Source: Acorus gramineus (lineage: Eukaryota > Streptophyta > Magnoliopsida > Acorales > Acoraceae). Taken from it: a stretch of 64,000 nucleotides of DNA. Position numbers and translations under genes: made by a program. Each line of letters opens with the position of its first letter. Within the stretch, counting starts at the first letter, position 1. This document shows positions 35,801 to 46,800 of the stretch, in pieces. The stretch is from contig CM060848.1 in the NCBI GenBank assembly GCA_030737835.1, positions 9,556,509 through 9,620,508 of the forward strand, given 5' to 3'. Below the pieces are notes generated by a model. It did no database searches. It worked only from the letters and a program-made list of their open reading frames with translations, and was not told the DNA's origin.

Positions 35801-38800
35801 AAAGAACTCGGGAGGGCGGCGTGAGTTCCCGATATAGGATACCCCGACAACCAAACAAGGAACACGGAGTACCCTAACCCGGGTCTCACCGCTGTCCTCG
35901 CAAGGCCCCTCCCCTATAATATTCACTAAATATGCTAATAATCATACCAGTTATATAACATTACTTATAATATTAATGGGACTAGAAACCTTGGGAGGGC
36001 AGCATGAGGTCCCGATACAGGACATCCCGACAACCAAACAAGGAACACGGAGTACCCTAACACGGGTCTCAATGTTGACCTCGCAAGGCTCCTCCCTATA
36101 ATATTATCTAAGGCATGCGATTTAACATACACTAGCATTTAATTTAATAAATAAACTAGTAGGACGCATGCATAGGTCGAGGTTTCCTATCATGAAAACA
36201 GGGGGCATGGTGCATGGCTCTTACACCTATCCTATGGGTGCAAGTCCCTAACATACAAAGACTAGGGTAGCATGCATTCTACATTTAAATCATGCAAGCA
36301 TGGATTACATATTACTGCTGGTTAATATACATCCATGGTGCCCCAGGAGAGGTCGGTATACGCCCAAATGCGTATGACCCCTCTCTATTGGGTTGGATTG
36401 TCCCACTCACCGAAGTTCAGGTCGTCGCGCGACCGCCCGTCAGGATCTGCAAGACAGACATTTATATGGTGAGTTAAAATCCACAACTACTACCAAAGAC
36501 ATCAAAATTCACAAAACCAACAAACAAACAACCAACACTTGGGCAAACGTGCATACGACCCGCACGCACGCTAGCCCGAGCACCCCGGCAACCACCCGCA
36601 CGGCCAGCAACCACCCGCACGGTCACCCGACCGCCCGGGCGCACCGCCGCGCCTCAGCCAACGCACCCCACCCGCCGCCTGGACGCGTCGCCGGACCTCC
36701 CGGGTGCACCGCGCGCCCCCTGCGCCCCAGCGCAGCCGCCCGCGCACACCCCGCACGCCTCGCGCCTCGCGCTGGCCAGCGAGCACCCCGCACGCCCCGC
36801 GCGCAGCGCCTCGCCCTGCGCGCACCTCCAGCCCCCTATCCGTGCGCACTCCGCGCGCACCTACCAGCCTCTACCCGCGCGCACCACGCGCGCACCACCC
36901 GCTCGCACCCACTGCACCGCGCGCACTCCTGCGCCTCAGCCCAGCGCCCGGTATCCGCGGCCCAGCACCCGACGCTCAGCGCCCAGCACCCGGGACCCTC
37001 ACCCAGCGCCCACGCGCACGCACGCGCAACACGCGCCCAGCGCGCCTGGCAGCACGCCCCCAACGCGCCTGCCAGCATGCCCGCGCTGCCTGCCTGCGCG
37101 CGTCACCGAGTGGCCCGAGCACCGTTCGCCTTGCACGCCCAGCCACTGCTCGCCTGATGCCCGAGCACCCCCTGCCAGCTGCCCGAGCATGGCCTGCCCA
37201 GCCGGCCTGCCCTGCTCGCACAGCCCGCAGCCAGCCTACCCGCATGCCTCCCCCTGCACCCCCTGAGCGCACGCCCGCGGGCAAACTGATGCGCCTGCTC
37301 CCTGCCTACCCGGCTAGCCCCACCCAGCGCGCCTAGCATGCCAGCGCACAGCACGCCCAGCGTGCCTGCAGCACCACCCGAGCGCACGCCGCGCGCACGC
37401 CTGCGCGCACGCACCCGCGCGCCCGGCCACCTGGTGCACCCACCTGCTGCGCCTGCTGCTAACACACCCGGGACTGCCCAATACTCTGCTCGGACTGCCT
37501 AACTCCCTACCCGAGCTCCTCTACCACCAACACCGACCACCCCAAGGCCTCCAACCACCACCACTGCCCTCCGACGGCCACCCACCGCTGCCTACCACCT
37601 CCCAACCACAAATCCGACCTCCTAACAAGCACCTATGCAAGAAAAGAGGGGAAAGAGGGCTTACCGAGGGGAAGAAGGAAAGTCCGGATGCTCTCTGCGC
37701 ACCGAAACCTTTCCCCAAGGGCTTCCAACGCCCGGATCTCACTCGGCCTTCGAAACAGCCCAAAACAGAGGAGAAGAGAGGGGAAACGGAGGGGCTAATC
37801 TCGCCGGAATCGGGATTTGAAAGCACCGGGGTGTAGATCGGGACCCGATCTACACTTCCTATGCTTTAGGTTTTTAGGTTTGAGGGGTCTAAGGGCTTCA
37901 AAAGTGAGAAAAGGAGAGAGGGGAGAGAGAAAATCCAAATGGTAGGGATGATGAATAGTGATTTCAAAATTAGATCACACCTATATATAGCGAGCGACTT
38001 AAAATACCCGGATACGCCCCGAAACTGTGAAATTTTGGAAACGTTACCGGAATTCGATGAAATTTTCGTGAGAGGCCTAAAATGGCACCAGGACACCAAA
38101 TATGCAGTTAGATTTCCAATCGGAGTCCTCTAACTCAGGACGATAGCTAACAGTCCAAAAATTAGCGGTTCCGATCGAAAACCGAAAAAAATTGAAAAAC
38201 TGCCAGAACGCTCCAACGGTTACCAGCAGGTTAAAAGTGACACATATATAACAGTAGTATTACTCATAGGGACTACCTAAGGCATGCTTATTCTATACAT
38301 TCATGAAAACCCACATCACACATGCCCATACATGAAGGGCGCATGCATACATAATAATTACACATGAATATACATAGGCAAGTATATGGTAGAAAAGGGG
38401 GTTCTACGCAATATACGAGCTATACAAGCCTAGCATGCAAATATCTAACATATTTAGGGTGCAAAGAAGCCCCATGGATGCGCGATGCACGACTACGTGC
38501 ATCGAGCGCATCCCAAAGGGTTGGATCGAACCACTCACCGATACCCGGATCATCGCGCATCCCATCCGACGAGATCTGCAAGGCAAGGGTATCCAATTTG
38601 GTGAGTAAAATCACAGTTAAAACACTTAGAATTTACTAGAAATACCAAAGACTTAGACATGCACGCATATGGGCTCGCACGCATGCGAGCACGCACGCAC
38701 GCACGCATGCCCGAGTGCCCCAGCACCTACCCGAGCCCCTGGGCAGCCACACGCGTGGCCCCGCACGCGTACGCACGCACGCGCCCCCAAGCCCGCTAGC

Positions 38801-39847
38801 GCCCAGACACGCAGCCTCGCGCACGCACGCTAGAGAGTGCCCGCGTGCACTCGCGTGCAACGCCCGCGCGCACGCCCGCGCACCCGCCTGCCAACACCCC
38901 GCGCGCACGCCCGCACACCCGCCTGCCTCTCTGCGCGCATGCCCGCGGACAGCATCGCGCACGCGCCCAGCCACCCAACACCCCTCCCCAGCCCCCCTCA
39001 CACACCCTAACTCAATCATCTAGCATGCATGACCCCCTTACAACCCCTAACACATGAAAAACCAAAGAAAAGAAGGGGGAGAGCTCACCAAGGGAGGGGG
39101 AATGAAAGGGGGAGATTCGGGGGCCCTCGATGCACCCGCGACCACCTCAACCACCACCACCACTACCACCACCTCCACAGCCTCTCCTCAGCCTTCTTTG
39201 GCTGAAAAACAAGGGGGGGGGAGACATGAGAGGGAGCTTGAGAGAAGAGAAACCACAACAACAACAACACATACACAAAACACACCTTCTTGTGCTTCCT
39301 TCTTCACCTTCTCCTTCTTTTGCTTCTTCCTCCTCCTTCTCCACACACAAAGAGGGGAAAAAGAGACCAAGAGAGGGAGAGAAAGAGTGATCCACGAAAT
39401 GGGAGAGAGGGGGAGAGAGAGAGGGCAAAAAGGTCATTTTCATGCCCAAATAGTGTCTAGGGGTGACCATAAGGGGGTGGTGAGGTTAGGGTTAGGCTCA
39501 CCCTCACTCAACCACTCATTTTTGCTTTATTGGGAAGCGTGTGGAGAAGCACCACACACTCAAAAATATCTCACCCACCGAAACCCAGTAACGGCCAAAC
39601 CCAGATACGGTTCGAAACTGCATATTTTTCAAAACGTTACCGGAATTCGATGAAATTTTTATGGGTAGTACAAAACGGTACCAGGACCCATAATATGCAA
39701 TTAGATTTCCAATCAGAGTACTCCAACTCTCGCAGGTAGCTAAAAGCCAAAATTTTAGCGACTCCGATCGAAAAAGAAAAAGGCCCTGAATGACCCAGAT
39801 GTGACTAAGGCTTAACTAAAATGGCTCTAAATGACACAAGCATAACA
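32840..39847 (-). mobile_element. Solo LTR 'D' (about 3.5 kb without nested C)
   Basis: On plus it starts TGTCACGCCCCAGGGCGG and ends GACACAAGCATAACA, with a perfect 5-bp duplication AGGCA (32835-32839, 39848-39852). Removing LTR C and its duplicated 5 bp leaves 3503 bp. Read on minus: leader with donor (exon end 39089), CpG-rich intron-like block with GCACGCACGC repeats, mini-exon 38575-38539, and third acceptor before 33231. It contains a 46-bp tandem duplication near 34370-34450. Divergent from A, B and C, with a more decayed exon frame, so an older subfamily. Confidence 0.8.
34754..38253 (-). mobile_element. Solo LTR 'C', nested inside D
   Basis: A 3500-bp unit, plus-strand ends TGTCACGCCCCAGGGCGG and GTGACACATATATAACA, perfect 5-bp duplication GTAGT (34749-34753, 38254-38258). 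The uninterrupted D sequence is recoverable by comparison with H1 at 39880-39925. Minus-strand layout: TATA-like CTATATATAG near 37985, hairpin 37855-37831, exon end 37665, CpG-rich intron-like block, mini-exon 36446-36411, acceptor before 35156. One region near 35720-36110 is duplicated (two GGTCTCA...CCTCGCAAGG blocks). Confidence 0.87.
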
Positions 39848-40600
39848 AGGCATGTGCCCGTTTATTAACCCAGGTTTAATCATGCTGGATATTACTAAAA
39901 ATAGGGTAGTATTACTAGAAGGGACTACCTAAGGCATGCCATATTCTATACACCCCTATAAACACACAAGATACATGCAAACATAATCATTCATACCTGA
40001 ATATAATGCATAGGCAAGTATATGGTAGAATAAGGGGTTCTACGCAATATACGAGCTACACTAACCTAGCATGGAAATATCTAGCATATTATGGGTTAGA
40101 CATGACCATACTAGTTATCTAAATAAGTTGTATAGTCAAGGTGCCCAGCGGATGCGTGACGCACGACTACGTGCATCCAACACTTCCCGAAGGGTTGGAT
40201 CGAACCACTCACCGATACCAGATCGATGCGCATCCCATCCAACGAGATCTACAAGGTAAGGGCATCAGAATAGTGAGTATAACTACATAACAATACAATT
40301 AAAATGACTAAACGGGCAAAGGGCTTAGACATGCACGCATACGAGCTCGCACGCATGCAAGCATGCACGCACGCACGCATGCCTGAGCCCCCGGACCCAC
40401 ACCCAAGCGTGCCGACCCTCAGCACACCCCTACCAGCCCTCGCACAGCCACATGCATGACCCCGTATGCACGCGCACGCATGCGTGCCCCCGCGCTCGTT
40501 GACGCCCTACCGCGCACCCAGACGCGCTGCCTCGTGCGCGCGCACACTCGCGCGCTCCCGCGTGTCAAGCACACGCTCCACGCGTACTCGCACGCACCAG

Positions 40601-41735
40601 AGGTCGCAAAAGTAGAGCCAGCAAATGAAAAAAGTTTCATTTTTTATTTTTTCAATTCTTCGGTTCCTCACACAATGCATAATAATCACCATTAATTCAT
40701 TGAACGTAATTTGTTAACCTCCCAGGGCCCATATTTGGATAAATGTTATTCGTGAATCAACCACACCAAAAACCGATTCCTTACCATAATTTATCGAAGG
40801 TCCCAAAAGTAAAGCCGGCAAACGAAAATGTTTTATTCTTCGATTCCTCATGCAACACATAATAATTACTACTGATTCAACGGACGTGATCTGTCAACTC
40901 CTAGACCCATATCTAGATAAATCTCTCCCTCGAAACAATCGAACAAAAAACCGTGGCATTACCATAATTCGTCGGAGGTACCAAAAGCATAGTAGGAAAA
41001 TGAAAAATGTTTCAATTTTTATTTTTATTCTTCATTCCTCATGTAACATATAATAATCACCATTGATTCAACATACATGATCCGTTAACCCCTCGAGGCC
41101 GATATCTAGATAAATCTCACCCATGAATCAACCGAACCAAAAGCTGATGCATTACCATAATTCGCCGTAGATCCCAAAAGCTAAGCCGTCAAATGAAAAA
41201 CATTTCAAATTTTATTTCTTTGGTTCCTCACGCAGCGCATAATAATCACTACTAATTCAAAAGACGCGATCTGTCAACTCCCAAGGCCTATATCTGGATA
41301 AATCTCACCCGTGAATCAGCCAAACCAAAATCTACAGGATCACCATACTTCGTCGAAGGCCCCAAAAGTAGAGCCAAAAAATGAAAACATTTCAATTTTT
41401 ATTTTTTTATTCGTCGTTCATCACGCAACACATAATAATCACCATTGATTCAACATGCGTGATTTGTCAACCCCCCGAGGTCTATATCTGGATAAATTTC
41501 ACCTGTGAATCAACCGAACAAAAATTCGTGGGATTACCATAATTCGTCGGAGGCCCCTAAAGCAAAGCCATCAAATGAAACACGTTTCAATTTTTATTTT
41601 CTATTCTTCGATTCTTCACGCAACGTATAATAATCACCACTGATTCAACATATGAGATCTGCCCCCTGGGGCCCATATCTGGACAAATCTCACCCACGAA
41701 ACAACCAAACCAAAAACTACAGCATTATCATAAGA
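40601..41735. repeat. Satellite-like array, about 190-bp unit, six copies
   Basis: Units are marked by (T/C)CCCAAAAG(T/C)(A)(A/G)AGCC at about 40605, 40801, 40978, 41171, 41361 and 41552. Each continues with a TTTTATTTTT tract, TTCCTCACGCAAC, ATAATAATCACCA, GATTCAAC, a GAT(C)TGTCAAC stretch, ATATCTGGATAAAT and ACCATAATTCGTCGGAGG. Copies are clearly diverged. The array directly abuts the broken LTR H1. A detached piece lies at 43685-43745. Confidence 0.8.
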
Positions 41736-42414
41736 GTGAATCTGTCCCTACTGATCAGTCCCACCAATATAAAATCCTAAACAACACATATATTGTATTC
41801 CTTTGAATTCCATTGATCCCACCAATCAAAAACCAAATCAACAGCTTTGATGAGGTCCCTCTTGATTGGGCTCAAAACCTCACATATTGCCGACGTGCGC
41901 TCCTTCGTTGTCTCATATGGCTCCTCCTTTCAACTCCTGCCTCTACAACTTCCACACCACATAGGTCAAGACCCTTCAATGGATTCTACGTTGATGGTGT
42001 ACTTGAAGATCTAGTGCCTGCTTTTGATGAGGAATCTCTTGTGGAAGGACTTGTTCCTAGAGTGGATCGACGAGAAGGAAGAGAACGAAGGGCCGCCGAC
42101 GTGTCTAGTGGTGTCGATGCCGAAGATGGGGGGGTATGAGGGGGAGATGGACATGGTAGTGGCAAGGGTGCCGAGTGAGGCGGCAAGGGATGTGTTCAGG
42201 ATGCAAATGCACCTGGTGGTGGCGAGGGCGGTGATGAAGGGGAGGAGGGAAGGTGAGGGTGGGGCTTTGGAGTAGGTGTCGGTCAATGATGGAGGTGTTT
42301 AGGAATGATGACTTGATGGAGGGAGGGGGATTGGTGGGTGAATTTGTCGAGAGGGGGAGAGAAGAGGAGGGGAAGAGAGTGAAAAAACTATAAAAATATG
42401 AGATTGGTAAGTTT
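41736..42414 (+). other. Region with an unassigned 84-codon frame (42024-42275)
   Basis: The frame begins MMRNLLWKDLFLEWIDEKEE and continues with GEMDMVVARVPSEAARDVFR. It is GC-richer than its surroundings and reads like protein, but I do not recognise the family. It has no matching exons nearby and is bounded by repeats. It could be a captured or degenerate gene fragment. Confidence 0.25.
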
Positions 42415-43660
42415 AAGCATCCGTTTCGGTAGCGACATAAGTTATTATAGGATAAATTACTATTCCAATATAAGTAAAGGGTTAAAGACATCTAAGTCCC
42501 TACAAACATGGAAAAACTCATATAAGTCCCTACTAAAATTAGGACAGGCGTACGAGTCCCTGAAAACTCAGAAAAACTCAATTATCATCCCTGAGTTAAA
42601 TTTCCATCCAAACTTAACGGAATATTCCCAGAATATTCTATCACATATAATTGTGTAGACATTGAAGTCCTTATAAACAGTCATAAAGATAAATTAGTCA
42701 CTGCAAAAAACAAAATTGCCCCTGAAAGACTTTTACATTAAATTGTGTACACATTGCAGTCCCTATAAACAATCATAAAGACAAATTAGTCATTGCAAAA
42801 GATAAAATTGCCGCTGAAAGATTTTTACATTTAATTGGATAAACATTACAGTCCTTATAAATAATCGTAAAGACAAATTGGTACATGTAAAAGATAAAAA
42901 TGCCCTTGAAGAATTTTTACATTTAATTGTGTAGAAATTGCAGTCTTTTAGAGGGTATTTAATTTTTAAATTGCAATGTATGCACAATTAAATGTAAAAA
43001 TCCTTCAAGGGTATTTTTGTCTTTTAGAGGGACCAATTTGTCTTTACGATGTTTATAAGGACTGTAATATCTATTCAATTACTTGTAAAAGTCTTTCAAG
43101 GGTAATTTTATCTTTTGCGGAGACTAATTTGTCTTTATGATTATTTATACACAATTTAATGTAAAAGTCTTTGAGGGGCAATTTTATCTTTTGCAAAGAT
43201 TAATTCTTCTTTATGATTGTTTATAAGGACTTCAATGTTGAATATTCTAGAATATTCCGTTAAATTTGGATGGAAATTTAACTCAGGGATGATAATTGGG
43301 TTTTTCTGAGTTTTCAGGGACTCGTACGTCTGTCCCAATTTTAGTAGGGATTTATATGGATTTTTCAATGTTTGTAGGGACTTAAATGTCTTTAACCCAT
43401 AAATAAAACATAAGTCATTTTTTGTTTGATTACGTTTTTAATTATTTTCATTGAAAAATGTAATAAAAAAGTTTTGTTGTTTGGTTAATAAATATTGAGA
43501 TGATGTAAAGATTTATAAAAAGTAAAAAATAGTTTGATATGTGAGTCTCTGATTTAATAGAGGCGATGACAAATTATTTGACATATAAACCCTTTAAACT
43601 GGTGGAACTAGATTAGATGCAAAAACACAATTCTATGGGGTTTAATTAGACAGTGGGATG
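42415..43660. mobile_element. MITE family copy (i), split by the fold-back element
   Basis: Starts near CCGTTTCGGTAGCGACATAAG and resumes after 43398 with ATAAAACATAAGTC...TTTGTTGTTTGGTTAATAAAT. Two further copies lie at about 55335-55750 and 63545-63985. All share an AATAAA...TTTTTGTTGTTTGG segment, ATGACA(A/G)(T)TGATTTGACA-like text and an outer GTTTGG/CCAAAC edge. No coding capacity. The family's target duplication was not resolved. Confidence 0.5.
42479..43398. mobile_element. Fold-back (MULE-like) element with arms of about 450 bp
   Basis: The two halves are inverted copies. The left begins GGGTTAAAGACATCTAAGTC; the right ends GACTTAAATGTCTTTAACCC. Matching text continues inward (TCCCTGAAAACTCAGAAAAA, TTTCCATCCAAA, GAATATTC). 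Each arm holds two to three diverged tandem units of about 95 bp (TCCTTATAAA...CATAAAGA(C/T)AAATTAGT...TTTTACATTTAATTG). Flanks ATAAGTAAA (42470-42478) and ATAAATAAA (43399-43407) match at 8 of 9, suggesting a Mutator-type 9-bp duplication. No transposase. Confidence 0.7.
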
Positions 43661-43684
43661 AGAAGAAGAGGTAACGGGGATAGA

Positions 43685-43745
43685 GCTGTCCTTACCATAA
43701 TTCACCAGAGTTCCCAAAAGCAGAGCCGGCAACGCATAATAACTA
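43685..43745. repeat. Detached fragment of the 190-bp satellite next to the membralin 5' end
   Basis: ACCATAATTCACCAGAG, TCCCAAAAGCAGAGCC and GGCAACGCATAATAACTAC reproduce the unit of the array at 40601-41735. It ends about 120 bp before the membralin start codon, so satellite DNA forms part of the proximal promoter region. Confidence 0.65.
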
Positions 43746-43808
43746 CATAGAAGAAATTTTTTTTTTCTTCTTTGGAAGCAACACCTCTCCCTCTCTCATG
43801 CGCCTGAA

Positions 43809-43817
43809 TTAGGGTTT
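43809..43817. promoter_or_regulatory. Telo-box-like element upstream of membralin
   Basis: TTAGGGTTT, the reverse of AAACCCTAA, 51 bp before the ATG, with a second partial copy AACCCTAG at about 43852. Telo-boxes are common in plant 5' leaders and first introns of housekeeping genes. A pyrimidine-rich tract (TTTTTTTTCTTC, CTCTCCCTCTCTC) precedes it. Confidence 0.4.
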
Positions 43818-43867
43818 GGCCTTTTGTTTGGGTTCGGAAACAACCCTAGAAATCTAGGGCACACCGG

Positions 43868-46800
43868 ATGGATCCGGAACAGACCTTCCTGCGCGTCCAC
43901 GCGCGGCTGTCGGGGATGCTGTCGCAGCTGCTCACGCCGAGGATCCGGTTGGTCCTCGAGTACATCTACCTCGTCATCGCCGTCGCCCTCTTTTGTCTCC
44001 TTGTCGTTATGCACGCGAATTTTGTTCAGCAGGTACATCCATCGATCAGTCTTTCTCAAACGCTTGAAATTCTGAGTTTTTTTTTCTCCTATTTTTGGTG
44101 TTGTTTTTTGCATGAATTCTTATCTGCTTATATGGAGATCGAGGAAATGTGTTTACGAAGTTCGAATGAGAAACAGAATATGTGGTTGTTAAAGTTATTG
44201 GTTTGGATTCTATTAGAATTGTTGTTCTTTGCATACGGTAGAAGTAAATTTAGATGGTTTTTTTTTTTTTTGTGTGGAATGTAGCGTGGGCTTTGAAATT
44301 GGTTGAATTGCATAGTAGAATTCAACAGTTACTGCTTAGGTTTGTTGTGCCCTGGCTCTGCTGAATGAAATCTAAATGTTTTACTTGAAATCTAAAAGTT
44401 TTACTAAGGTACATTTCTTTTGCATGACTTTCCACACCGGTAACTTCAATAGACTAATTCTCTGAAAAGGAAAAAAATAGATGATATTTAGTATGTATAA
44501 AGATTTCTGTAGTCCTCTATTCGCAAGGAGCTGACCTCATTGATGAGGAAAGGGTGGCAGTGAATCGCCAAGGTGTCCCAGATGGTAAACGAGGCAACAC
44601 CTGTGGAGAAACTTCCCCGTAAACTACTCTATGGCCTTTCACACCATTCTTTCCCTTTGTGCCATTTGAGAGAGCCACCATTGATGGCACCATGAAGCAA
44701 GCAAAAGATTTATTTATTCATTTTTTTTAATAAAGGTTGAAGCATTCATATTAAAATTTAAAAGGGAGATGCCCCTCAAACAAAAAACGGAGATGAGGAT
44801 TCCGGCAAAAAGTAAGTAAGGAGGCGAATAGAAGAAAACTATAGAGGACCCTCCCAAAATCTTGGGTGCTCTTACAATCAATCCGCTTCAGATGTCACCG
44901 TCCAAGCCATAGGTTACCCATGATGGTAGCTGGCATCTCCTCCCAATGACCACCATAACCCAAGTTTTAAGGAGGGAAATAACCATTGCCCACATATTCT
45001 CCACAAAGTTCTTATTTTTGTTTTTATTTTTATTTGGAATATGCACACACAGGCAGCAAACAAAAGACTTTGTCGAGAAATACTTTTTATTTTTTTATTT
45101 TTTTGGAGGTGTCTTAAGTACTGTCTATGTAAGCGGTCTAGTCAAATTCATGACTTGTAATTGGCTTTTGTCAAATTTTTTTTTTATCCTAGTTTATTAT
45201 ATTATCACTTGTTCAGATTTGGGTTCTAATGTTTATAGCATGAAAGATTCATCATTAATAGCTGTCAAGCTAATACTTATTCTTACTCTGGTACAATTTT
45301 CTTTATAGAATTCTGCAATTATATGCGTCTGTGTTGCATCATCAACTTAAGTATCTGTCAATCTGAAACATCTCTAATTTTCTGTCAGGATACATAATTG
45401 GTTTCTAAAAATAATAATGTCTTAACATTATACATGAAAAACTCATTGTATATTTCCTGATTGTGAAGCCTGGCTGTTCAAGTGAGCTTTCTGGAGTTGA
45501 GGTTGCGGAAGCTCAACTGGTTCAGATAAAGGTTTGAAATTGATTTCTGTCTTCTCTGTTTATTATCTGTTCTCATTTTTATATTAACATACTTTATATA
45601 TATTTCATCCAATGTTATGTTATAATGGCTCAAGAATAAGAAGGTTGCTTGACTTTCTATTTATTTCCAATCTTGAAACTTTCTGCTTTTTTTTGGTGTG
45701 TGTGTGGGGGGGGTGGGGGGTGTTCAATTTAAGGAAAAAAAAAACTTTCTGCTTTGGGGGGCGTCTTCAATTTAAGGAATTTTTTTTATATGTTGAATGA
45801 AAGGTAATATTGGAAAATATGAAAGATGATCAGAATTCATGATCAAATTTTAAATAAATTGGTAGAACACAAGTACTGTTTTGGGAAAGGGTAGCATTGT
45901 AGCATACAGCATGCATGCACAGAGAGAATGTGAGAAAATCATGCTAAGAATACATTTCATCGTCTTTATTGTATGTTTGTTCGCCTAAAGAGAAGTTAAT
46001 TTGTATGCCTTGGGCACACGCCTCAGTTTTTTTAAGGAAATTGTGGTAGGGCACCTACCATTTACCTCAAAAAAAAAAGAAAGAAAAAGAAAGATAAGAG
46101 ATAACTTATTTCTTTGGCAATTCTGGACTTTACCATATAGTCAAATTGATAGATATTCCACCTTTTTTTGATTTTTTTGAAAAGTTGGAAAGAATTGGAT
46201 GAATTAAATTTATAATCTGCTATGATTTAATATATATAAATTTTATAAAACCTTTGACACGGTAGGAGAGGTATCTGAATTGTTTATCAAACTGCGAAAC
46301 CTGGGACAGTTTTAAATGTTAATATTTTCAAATTTATAATATTTGTAACTTGTAAACACTTACACCTTTCCTTGACATAAATAATTCATGCCTTATATGA
46401 TGAACCATGTTATTAATGATCCCTGTACTCAAAATTTATTGCGTTTCTAAATGCTACCCAATTCAAGTTGCATGTAGCTTTCATATCAACAACTTGGTTT
46501 GCTTCATATGATACATTAGCATTCGCTTATGTGCTTACATTTTTTTTTTCAATTTATCAAATGTTATTTTATGAAAAATAAATAGGATGCGCTCCATTAC
46601 TTAATCAAAAGTCATTCCTAAATTGTAAAATGAAGCATCATATATGATGAACCATGTTATTAATGATCTCTGTACTCAAATTTATTGCAATTCTTGTAAA
46701 TGCTACCCAATTCAAGTTGCGTGTAGCTCTTATATCAACAACTTCGTTTGCTTCATATGATACTGTTAGCATTCGCTTATGTGCTTAACTTTTTTTTTTC

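Larger units (their letters stand above)
32685..40600 (-). mobile_element. LTR fragment 'H1', split by insertion of solo LTR D
   Basis: An old, truncated copy of the D-type LTR. Its left piece, 32685-32839 (TCATAGCTTTGCCCCATTA, GGGCGCAACAGC), matches D at about 34540-34700. Its right piece, 39848-40600, continues that alignment exactly where D inserted (GGCATGTG then TTTATTAACCCAGG) and keeps a mini-exon-like block near 40207-40250. Both outer ends are missing; a satellite array begins at 40601. This shows D jumped into a relative of itself. Confidence 0.7.
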
